Shown here in pieces: positions 56,102 through 64,000 of a DNA stretch of 64,000 nt. The stretch is from NCBI GenBank assembly GCA_028583605.1, contig CM053329.1, positions 36,703,992 to 36,767,991 on the forward strand, given 5' to 3'. Source of the DNA: Dastarcus helophoroides. Taxonomy: Eukaryota > Arthropoda > Insecta > Coleoptera > Bothrideridae. Each line of letters starts with the position of its first letter. Position 1 is the stretch's first letter. The position numbers were made by a program, and so were the translations under genes. Under the pieces are notes generated by a model. It searched no databases, was not told where the DNA came from, and worked only from the letters and a program-made list of their open reading frames with translations.

Positions 56102-57886
56102 ATATAAGTGGAATTTTAAAAAGTATCATTTTCAACTTTAAATGAAAAATGTTATGCAAAACTTTGAAAAGATAAAAAACTCTTAAAACAAAAATATCCT
56201 CGAATTTTTAATTATAAAATGTAAACACAGAATTTTGAGAAAATGTTCAAATTTTGAACAAAAACTAAGTCATTTACAAGAATTCAGTTCCAACAAAAAA
56301 GTTCGAAAAAAAAGTCCAAATTTTAGGTTTAAATTCGAAATTTCGAGAAAAAAGTTCACACCTTGAGATGAAGATCAAGATTTTGGGATCAAAAGTCAAA
56401 ATTTCTAAAAGAAAGTCTAGATTTCGAGTTTTATATCGAAATTTTAGAGAAAAATATTAAGGTTTAAGTTTGAATTCAGAATTTTCAGAAGAAACTCTCC
56501 TAAGAAAATCTTAAAATTTCCGCCTTGTTCTCGAATTTTAGAAATAAAGTAAAAAAATGATGAAATGGCTAAAATGTCAAATTAAAATTTTTGTGAAAGG
56601 TTTTTCTTTAATAAATCGCACTTTTTTGGAAATGTTGACTTTTTTTCTAGAATTTTGAATTTAACCTTAAAATGTTAAACCTAACCACTGCATTTTGTGA
56701 AAAAAGTTAAATGTCCAGAGAAGCTTAATATTGATGGAAAAAAATTTCAGGTTAACGAGAAATTGTGAGAAAAATTCGAACATTTTAAGAGAAAGTAGAA
56801 ATTTATAATTTAGTTTTACTATAAAGTTTCGAGTTTGTAAATGTCAAGTTTAAACATGAAACTTCGATAACTTTTCGAAAATTTCGGGATTAAAATCAAA
56901 ATTTTGAATTTTTGTAAATAAATAATGTTTTTATTTTCATACAAACTTTCTAAGAAATGTGATTTTTTTCAAGGTTTTGGTTAAAACTGGTTTTTTTTTA
57001 TAATTTAGAAGTTTACCCACGCTATTAGTAGCTTCAAATTTTTAAAATCGAAAATACCAGAATTTTTTAAAAAAATCTTTGGTTTTTGTTCAAACTTCGA
57101 GTTCTCAGTCAAAATGTTTAGTTTGAAATTTAAATTTTTACTTTTTTCCTAAAATTCCAACTTTAGAATCCAAATATCGACTTTATTTCGACTTTAATTT
57201 CAAACTGTCGAGTTTTCTCGATATTGTGAGTCCAAGGTTAAAACTTCGAAAAAAAAAGAAAGAAAACAAAATTTTAATTTTTGCATTTTAATCAGAACAT
57301 TTTAACTTTAATCGGTAAATTTCGACCTTCATTACTTACGAGATTTGACTTTCAAACTTTTGGTAGAAAAAAACTTAAAAGTTTAGGAAACGTTATTATC
57401 AATTTCCGAATTTAAAAATGCTGACTCGTTTTGATAAAATTTGGAATCCCCAACATTTGCTTAAAAATTCAAAGAAAAATGGAAATCTCATTAGTTATTA
57501 AATTTTATTCTTTGACAAACGTTTTTCACTTTCAATCAAAATTTGACCATTTTAAAAAAAAAACGATGATAGTTTTCTCTTTAAATTAATCTTAAAAAAA
57601 TTAAAATTTCAAATTTGAACTTAGATTCTTTAAAAAAATTGAAAAGTCCTTAACTTTAGACATCAAAATCGCATCAAAATATGTAATACGAACGATCAAA
57701 AAATTTTCAGTTCTGATGGAACTTTACACGTTTTACCATAATATGCTTAGGCGCTCGTTACGAATTAGTTAACCTCTTCCCTATCGCGCCGTTTTTTCAA
57801 TAAAAAACGCGCCTTTCGTCATCGAAAAATAATTACCTCGAACAACAAACAGATAACGATGAGAAAAAAGGGCGATAAATTTTCGA

Positions 57887-57912
57887 ATAAAAAGACGTAC
57901 GCGAACTGCAGT
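57887..57912 (+). promoter_or_regulatory. weak core-promoter candidate for the secreted-protein gene
   Basis: ATAAAAAG (57887-57894) lies 23 bp before an initiator-like CAGT (57909-57912), a few bases closer than usual. An alternative GATAAATT lies at 57874-57881. The leader would be about 38 nt. Confidence 0.3.
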
Positions 57913-57947
57913 AGACATTCGAGTTTAGAAGTTCGCTAAATACGAAA

Positions 57948-58529
57948 ATGAAGCTTATCCTGATCGCCTTCGTCTGTTTGGCAGCCGCCAACGCTTTACC
58001 ACCAACCGGTAAGCTCATCCGAGTGCAACAAGGCGGAATCATCGTGAAGGATCTAACTGGTGGAAGTCAAATCCAAATCGTCCCCAGGATTGGCACAAGT
58101 AACGTGGGAAAAATCGGGGTACTGGGAGTCGTAGACGTCATTCTTGTACCAGGGGGTCTCATGGTCAAAGTCCCAGTTCAACAACTGAACCTTTTAGGAC
58201 AAAACCTGATTGGGTACCAGAGGGTAATCAACGATTTGGTCTACGGGAATCTACTGGCCCAAATCCAAGGTGCAGGTCTGGATGCCGTAATTGTTGACGT
58301 CTTGTCTTCGTTGAGCACCGCAGGCGGTTTGGGCGGCGGATTAGGCGGCGGCCTAATTGGATTGAGCGGTGATCTAAATCGATTGAGTGGCTCTCTAAGC
58401 AGTGGTGTAAGTTTGGGCAGCGGCGTAAGCGGTTTGAGCGGCTTGGGGGAGTTGAACACCGGCATTGGTTTAAGGGGCGGTTTAAGCGGTGGCGTCAGCA
58501 GTTTGGGCGGCCTAAGTAATCTAATCTAA
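57948..58529 (+). CDS. secreted Gly/Ser/Leu-rich protein, 193 aa
   Basis: The ATG sits in a favourable context (cgaaaATGAAG). Residues 1-16 (MKLILIAFVCLAAANA) form a clear signal peptide with likely cleavage before LPPTG. Residues 17-120 are a hydrophobic, Val/Ile-rich, Cys-free domain (LIRVQQGGIIVKDL, VVDVILVPGGLMVKVP, LLAQIQGAGLDAVIVDVLSS). Residues 124-193 are low-complexity repeats of GLGGG and (G/S)xxLSG type. Base composition is far more GC-rich than its surroundings and codon use looks coding. No poly(A) signal follows until 59343, so the transcript probably includes the decayed sequence downstream. I do not recognise the family; a structural, egg-shell, cuticle or silk-like secreted role is a guess. 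It lies inside hAT copy II. Confidence 0.85.
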   Translation: MKLILIAFVCLAAANALPPTGKLIRVQQGGIIVKDLTGGSQIQIVPRIGTSNVGKIGVLGVVDVILVPGGLMVKVPVQQLNLLGQNLIGYQRVINDLVYGNLLAQIQGAGLDAVIVDVLSSLSTAGGLGGGLGGGLIGLSGDLNRLSGSLSSGVSLGSGVSGLSGLGELNTGIGLRGGLSGGVSSLGGLSNLI

Positions 58530-58552
58530 GCAAACAAATCTTGGTGACTAAA

Positions 58553-59302
58553 AACCTCATTGACGTCAGCGGTAATGGCAAAAGAGTCACAATTCTGCAA
58601 CCCCAGGGCCTCCCACAAGACATCAAAATTCTTTTTAGCTCGTCAAGCGATGTTGGTGTGGTTCTAACGGTACCATGAGATGCGGGGAGCGTAGAAATTC
58701 TTGGTGAAATACTCGGGAGATCCCAAGGTATTGTTAGCGAGTCGAACCTCCAAAAGATTTTGAGCCAAATTCAACTAGCTGTGGTCAATGGACAAATCCC
58801 CTCGATTATATTGCAGGTATAACAAGGTCTTAACCTGGATGGTATATGGGACGCCAACGTGATCCAAGGAACTCCACTCGCTTCAGTTCTTTCTGGGGTA
58901 ATCCCCGCCGGAGCATCGCTTCCAAGTTCAGTTGTACTTGATGCCTTGCTCAATGCTCCAGTTGGTTTAAATTCTCAGATTGGATTATCTGGTAAAATGA
59001 TCCAGGGAAGGCCAGTTATTGATCCTTTGGTGTTAAAATCTACAACCGGGGGGTCCGATTTGGGACAAATTCTAGGTAAAGGCCAATGGGCACCACAAGG
59101 CTTAACAAACTTGAAAAATCTTTAGAACGGGATCATCGCTGGGGATTCACAAGTCGTGAAAATACCACAGCTGCTTGGGTGAGTTTACTTCTTTATTCAG
59201 CTTGAAACTGATTCGTATTTTATTCCGTTTAGGTCACTAGTTGTGCCAATTACAGGAACACTTGTAAGTAACGGCGTTGGAGTGCCAAATCTCATTTTGT
59301 AA
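58553..59302 (+). pseudogene. decayed tandem relative of the secreted-protein gene
   Basis: One frame runs from NLIDVSGNGKRVTILQPQG through VEILGEILGRSQGIVSESNL, VIQGTPLASVLSGVIPAGAS and DLGQILGKGQWAPQGLTNL to KIPQLLG, broken only by TGA (58676), TAA (58820) and TAG (59123). A 54-bp intron (gtgagt at 59179 ... tttag ending 59232) then joins to SLVVPITGTLVSNGVGVPN and a TAA at 59300-59302. An AATAAA signal is at 59343-59348. Its ILGEILG...KILSQIQ segment resembles LLGQNLIG...NLLAQIQ of the intact gene, so it looks like a second repeat of the same domain. It is in a different frame from the intact gene. It may be a separate pseudogene or the lost 3' half of a longer protein. Confidence 0.8.
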
Positions 59303-59507
59303 GAAGATTACAAAACATTATTGATTGTTTTATATAAAAAGAAATAAAAACGTTGAGTTGTTAAACAATATTGATTGATTTTCCTAGTGTAAAGATGAAA
59401 TTTGGATTAATATTTCGATATTTATTCAGATTTGATGTTTGTGTAATGATTAAAGTCAATAAAAAGACTAAAACACTGAACTAAAGACTGTGGCTTGTGA
59501 TTAAGTT

Positions 59508-59701
59508 CAAAAAAGGTTTCACCCCTTTACCACATCGGCAATTAAATATCGATTTGAATCTAAATGTAGATGACGTCGATGCATCTTTTGCTAATCTTTT
59601 TAGATTAGTACGCTTGAAAATGCCAGTTCTGCTGGCGAAATACGTATCGCGAAATTATTTATTTAATTGCCGATTTGGTAAAGGGGTGAAACCTTCTTTG
59701 G
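59508..59701. mobile_element. MITE with ~40-bp inverted termini
   Basis: Left CAAAAAAGGTTTCACCCC then TTTACCACATCGGCAATTAA; the right end in reverse reads CCAAAGAAGGTTTCACCCC then TTTACCAAATCGGCAATTAA. The interior is non-coding with a small gatgacgtcgatgcatc palindrome. Target duplication is unclear. The open frame at 59497-59805 is spurious. Confidence 0.82.
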
Positions 59702-59721
59702 ACCCAATAAAAAGGGATTTT

Positions 59722-59762
59722 TTTTTGGTGGAATGGACTAATCCTTGGTTATCTTCAAAATT
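59722..59762 (-). mobile_element. PH element terminal fragment
   Basis: T-run then GGTGGAATGGACTAATCC and TTGGTTATCTTCAAAA: only the 3'-terminal ~40 bp of PH, on the minus strand. Confidence 0.75.
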
Positions 59763-60059
59763 TCCTGAAAACTTGAAAATATCTAAAAGGAATTCGAAAT
59801 TTTGATTAAAGATAGTAAAGCGAGATTTAACTTTTTTTTCGAAATTTTTACATTTTTCTTAAATTTAATATTTAAATTGCAATTTTTTTTCTAAAATTTC
59901 GACCTAAACATGAAATGTAGTCTTTTTTTTTAAACTATGACTTTTTTGATATTTACGCAGTAATCTCTAAATACGAATGTTTAAAAGAATCATAATTACT
60001 AGAAATAGTTGAAATCTTGAGAAATCTACTCTTAAATTAGCAACTGTTCTCATGGTATA

Positions 60060-61560
60060 TCCTGATCAGATTTTGGCCAGAATGCTGGACATTAGGTAGT
60101 TCACCAGTATTTCGGTTGTTTTGCCACGAAACATTCTCTTCTTGAAGAATAACAGGTAAGACCATATGATGTCAAAAAGTATTTGGTGGTTCATCTAACA
60201 GTTGTATCTCCATGAAATTTCTAAATTGAGCTAAACGTTGGGAATTTAGTTGTTCATCGGTATTTCAATTGTTAAGGAAAACTTCTCTAAAATTCAGAAA
60301 TGTGGTCTTGGAGATCCGTAAATAACCTAGTGTTAGGTTGAAAAGTTTCTTTTTTGGTTGTTCATCAATATTGCGATTGTTTTCCCATGAAATCTACTCT
60401 AAAATTCGAAAATATTCTCATGGTGCATCCCTACCAAAATAATTTTGGGCCAAAATGTTGGACATTTGGTAGTTCACCAGTATTTCGGTTGTTTTGCCAC
60501 GAAACATTCTCTTCTTGAAGAATAACAGGTAAGACCATATGATGTCAAAAAGTATTTGGTGATTCATCTAACAGTTGTTTTTCCATGAAATTTCTAAATT
60601 GAGCTAAACGTTGGGCATTTAGTAATTCATCGGTATTTCAATTGTTAACGAAAACTTCTCTAAAATTCAGAAATGTGGTCTTGGAGATCCGTAAATAACC
60701 TAGTGTTAGGTTAAAAAGTTTCTTTTTTGGTTGTTCATCAATATTGCGATTGTTTTCCCATGAAATCTACTCTAAAATTCGAAAATATTCTCATGGTGCA
60801 TCCCTACCAAAATAATTTTGGGCCAAAATGTTGGACATTTGGTAGTTCACCAGTATTTCGGTTGTTTTGCCACGAAACATTCTCTTCTTGAAGAATAACA
60901 GGTAAGACCATATGATGTCAAAAAGTATTTGGTGATTCATCTAACAGTTGTTTTTCCATGAAATTTCTAAATTGAGCTAACGTTGGGCATTTAGTGATTC
61001 ATCGGTATTTCAATTGTTAACGAAAACTTCTCTAAAATTCAGAAATGTGGTCTTGGAGGTCCGTAAATAACCTAGTGTTAGGCTGAAAAGTGTTTTTTTT
61101 TGGTTGTTCATCAGTATTGCAATTTTTTCCCATGAAATCTACTCTAAAATTCGTAAATATTCTTATGGTGCATCCTGATCAAAATAGTTTTGCGCCAAAA
61201 TGTTGGTAGTTCATCAGTATTTCAGTTGTTTTGTCACGAAACATTCTCTTCTTGGAAAATCATAGGCAAAATAATATTATGTCAAAAATTTGGGTATTTG
61301 ATGGCGCATTTGGCACTTGTTCCCCCCAAAAAAAACCCTAAAATTTGCAACTTTTGCTCGCTTGGAACTTCATTAGTATTTCAATTGCTAATGAAACATT
61401 CTCTAAAATTCATAAATGTCCTCTTGGTGGGCTATAGGTAAAACAAAATTATGTTGAAAAGTTGCTTATTTGGTGGTTCATCACTATTGCGGTTGTATTC
61501 TCATGAAATATTCTCTAAAATTCGCAAATGTGCTCATGGTGTTTCCTTATCTTTGCAAAA
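60060..61560 (+). repeat. ~373-bp satellite, four units
   Basis: The landmark ggtagttca(c/t)cagtatttc occurs at 60095, 60468, 60841 and 61205 (spacing 373, 373, 364). Units 1-3 are almost identical and unit 4 is diverged. Each unit is composed of about four related subrepeats, each with gttcatc(a/g)(a/g)tatt-like and catgaaat(c/t)t(a/c)ctctaaaatt-like segments, i.e. a higher-order structure. No coding; frames at 61190-61441 and 61470-61712 are by-products. Confidence 0.95.
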
Positions 61561-62380
61561 TTTTTAAATTGTTATGTTCTTTTCCTGAAAATTTTACTTT
61601 AAATTCAGATGTAGACGTTTTTTTTTTTAGAAATATTAACTCCAGTTCATATATTACTTTTCTAAACATTTTATGTTTAAACTTAAAAAGTTTTAACATT
61701 TTTTCTAAATAAACTCAAAATTTTGAAATCCAAAATTTTTAATTTTAAATTCTATTTATTTTAAAAGTTAGAGTACAAGATTACAGCTTCTACATTTGCT
61801 AAATTGACTTTATACTCGAAATTTCAACCTACATCGAAGTTGTAAATTTTAATCCGATTTTTTTTCTTAAATTTCATATTCTTTTTTGAAATCTGGATTT
61901 TGTTCCGAGATTACCCGAAATATTTTCTTTCTTTTAAATAAAAAATTAAAATGAGTCACTGGGAGCTGAACCCCAAGCCGAAAACCGGAAAAAACCGTTA
62001 TTTTTGTCGGAGCAAAACTAGGAACTGAACCTATATAATTTTTTCCCGGAACAAAAACCGAAAACCGGAACGAAAATAATAACCGTTCGAAGCCCTGAAT
62101 TAAATCTACTCGAAAAACTTTTAGAAAAGTACTGAAATTTTGAAAATAAACTGAGCATAGTAAAAAAGTACACCAGATTAAAGAGAAATTGGAACTTGAA
62201 CTTTGGGATCAAAGTCGAAATTTTGAGAAAAGAAATTTAAAAATTCTCGAAAAAAAAGCCGAAATTTTGACTTTTAACCTTAAGATATGGTTGAAATTTT
62301 GAGAAGAATTCATGATAGTTAAAGTATCTTTTAGTGGAAGCATAAAAATAACTGGCCTTTGACAAAAAAAGTTTGTGAAA

Positions 62381-62385
62381 CACTG
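62381..62385 (-). other. possible hAT-like terminus
   Basis: In reverse from 62385 the sequence reads CAGTGTTTCACAAACTTTTT, like many hAT ends. The partner end and target duplication were not found, so this is only a hint. Confidence 0.35.
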
Positions 62386-62399
62386 CTCTAGATCATTTT

Positions 62400-63340
62400 A
62401 CTTTTGGTAGATTTTCTGAAGCATAAAATATTTTAATATACAAACTATATTTAGATTAATTGACAAGTTGCTTTAGCCCCTTAAGTCTCAAAACTTAATA
62501 TTGTAACAGTAAACCATTTAAGTTGGCAGTTCACAGTCCAACGAGCTTACCACATATGTTGGCATTCTCACACTGATCCCCCGAGCACTCGGTTGACAAG
62601 ATTTCCATCTTAAAGAACAGCGATCCTGCTCGGTCCAAGTAAAAGCACCGTAAGTGCGTCTTTGTTGTACAAGCTCATGAAATCGGTCACTTATTTTCTA
62701 CTTTTTATCGCCGACTGAAGGCAAGAATGGCTCTACTTTTACTTTTTGCCCTGCCGTTTTCATATTAAAATGATGTTCTTTATGGAGGATAAAATTTTAT
62801 AATGTTCCATTGTAAGAACCAAAGTGTGGAAACTCTGAAGAATAATATTCATAAGCGCTAGGTGGAATGTGCGATATATTTCTATCTGCCTTCGGCCGTG
62901 CTGTTTTTATTTAATACCCATACATTTATCTCGTGTGCACCGGAGGCCATAAAGGCAGAAAAGATTATAAAAAAGAGGTAATTGAATTAAGTTGTATGTT
63001 TGACAGAGATGCAATTTCCTTTGATAAAATCTGTACTTTCAAAGGTGGTAATATCGATCTTTGTACATAATAGTTGGTTGCTTTGATGTCCATCCTTTAA
63101 AGTTTCCATGAAAAAGTTCTTTCGGCTCCATAGAAGCTCTTTCATCGAATACATAGAGCGTAAAAAGGTGGGCGCTTCTGTGAATAGACCCTCTAACAAC
63201 TGCACAGAGAAGCCGAATCAGGGGCCAAAGGTAATAGATTATTATCACATTTTATCCACTACTAAACTGGTGGTTATCTGAAAAATCTGATATAATTTCT
63301 TAATTCATGAAAGAAGAATTGAAATTTTGCTTATTTTGAT
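62400..63340. other. unique DNA, no gene recognised
   Basis: Non-repetitive, less AT-biased sequence outside hAT copy II. Overlapping minus frames at 63205-62987 and 63248-63039 have no recognisable motif. It could be ordinary intergenic or intronic host DNA. Confidence 0.35.
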
Positions 63341-63347
63341 CTTGAGT

Positions 63348-64000
63348 CAGTGGTGGCTAGGCGGCCGAGGCGGGGAAGGAACTGCTATGAAGTAGGGATG
63401 TCGATCTGAGATCTATTAATCGAAAAATCGATTTTTTCAAGTCTCAAGGTCGATTTTTTAGATCGATCTCAAATATAGGATCGATCTAATGAACGATTCA
63501 AAAATCCTAAGAATCGGATCGATTTACCTTAGATGCTAATTTAATGAGAATTTTTTTTTATTTGTTATGTAAATGTATTTATGCCGTGTTATCATCTACT
63601 TCCATCTACTAGTAATAGCTGCGTTAATAAGCCAACAGATGGCAGCATTAACATTTCTTTTCATTCATTATGTCGTTGACTGAATAAGTCTAATAAGAAA
63701 GCTAACTGTGGTGCAGTGTTGCCATATATTTGAAGGTAAAATTCCATACTTACGCAGTTAAAATTACCATGTATTCACAAAAATTACACTACGTTATTTT
63801 ATTACCTGTTGCCGGTCTTAAAAAACCACGTTTTGAAAACGTTACATGCATATCAATAAATACACTACAAAACTTGAAAAAAGTTTATTTATTTTTTTGA
63901 AGTAAAAATTACAAGAGCGTAGAAAGAACATCAATTTGAAAAAAAAATTATCACGGATTTTTGACTTTTCCTCCTCTAAATCCCGAGATTAAAGTCAAAA
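63348..64000 (+). other. hAT-like ends and GATCGAT-rich stretch at right edge
   Basis: CAGTGGTGGCTAGGCGGCC at 63348 resembles a hAT terminus. GATCGAT-type motifs are dense at 63398-63530. A second candidate terminus CAGTGTTGCCATATATTTGA starts at 63714, sharing its first 12 bases with the reversed end at 31032. The element would continue past the window. The last ~50 bp return to satellite. Confidence 0.4.

Larger units (their letters stand above)
54000..57700. repeat. degenerate satellite plus nested elements, left part of hAT copy II
   Basis: Mixed-orientation AAATTTCGAC-like sequence interrupted by a PH element (54551-54760) and a terminal-inverted-repeat element (55366-56101). There is no gene until the promoter region of 57948. 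Satellite character fades at about 57700. Confidence 0.7.
54330..62097 (-). mobile_element. hAT-type element, copy II, 7.8 kb, carrying a gene
   Basis: The left end is CAGGGCTTCGAACGG at 54330 and the right end is its exact reverse complement finishing at 62097. The flanking octamers are identical: aattaaat at 54322-54329 and 62098-62105. The subterminal regions are rich in CCGGTTTTCGG / CGGAACGAAAACCGG. The 54330 end corresponds to the 9575/13909 ends of copy I and the 62097 end to the 7443 end, so copy II lies in reverse. No transposase is recognised. The interior contains the secreted-protein gene (57948-58529), its degenerate downstream relative, a ~373-bp satellite and nested small elements. 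Confidence 0.8.

Noticed and set aside
58241..58953. Minus-strand open frames opposite the secreted-protein gene
   Set aside because: Pro-rich antisense shadows of the Gly/Leu repeat; no independent support.
1..64000. CRISPR arrays, bacterial operons, prophage or endogenous virus
   Set aside because: No spaced direct repeats of CRISPR type, no bacterial gene organisation and no viral domain was recognised; the tandem repeats are eukaryotic satellites.

Overview
The window is eukaryotic DNA, most likely from an insect or other arthropod. It is very AT-rich and contains mariner, hAT, pogo-like and Penelope-like elements, decayed non-LTR retrotransposons and kilobases of satellite. One convincing protein-coding gene is present: a short, intron-less secreted glycine/serine-rich protein at 57948-58529. 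It has an arthropod-style start context, and a 54-bp intron lies in the degenerate coding sequence behind it. No tRNA, rRNA, viral or bacterial-type genes were recognised. Taxonomic placement beyond this is inference.

Layout. 1-2.8 kb: a possible coding tail at the window edge, then a complete but dead mariner (152-1421). 2.8-6.2 kb: a hAT-type element (2828-6192) filled with a degenerate TTTTTTCTCGAAATTTCGAC satellite. 7.4-13.9 kb: a second hAT-type family (ends CAGGGCTTCGAAC... and CAGGGCTATG...), internally duplicated and filled with the same satellite. 14-19 kb: mostly unique DNA with a deleted hAT (15966-16641, perfect 8-bp duplication) and a 24-bp minisatellite. 19-27.6 kb: a mosaic of a dispersed repeat (called R1 here, four copies) interleaved with palindromic elements. 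One of these (21337-21954) carries minimal hammerhead ribozyme sequences; the plus-strand copy at 21843-21883 matches the whole conserved core. 27.65-30.6 kb: the best-preserved part of the 20-bp satellite, in two opposed blocks. 32-37 kb: a 243-bp tandem duplication, more satellite, a 215-bp insertion with a 13-bp duplication, and stacked remnants of a non-LTR retrotransposon. 38.1-41.8 kb: an ~860-bp higher-order tandem repeat (about four units) with a LINE fragment in its first unit. 42-53 kb: diffuse AT-rich repeats, an AACT microsatellite, another LINE tail and palindromes. 54.33-62.10 kb: a 7.8-kb unit bounded by inverted hAT-type ends and a perfect 8-bp duplication (aattaaat). It contains the secreted-protein gene, its decayed relative, smaller nested elements and a ~373-bp satellite. 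62.1-64 kb: unique DNA and the start of another hAT-like terminus.

Three points stand out. (1) The only recognisable gene lies inside what looks like one hAT-type insertion, so it may be captured cargo. (2) Intact-looking hammerhead ribozymes sit in inverted arms of a palindromic element. (3) A small hairpin element family (called PH here) recurs about ten times; four copies have perfect 9-12-bp target duplications next to an A-run, which points to target-primed retrotransposition. R1, PH, G and P are working names for this window only.
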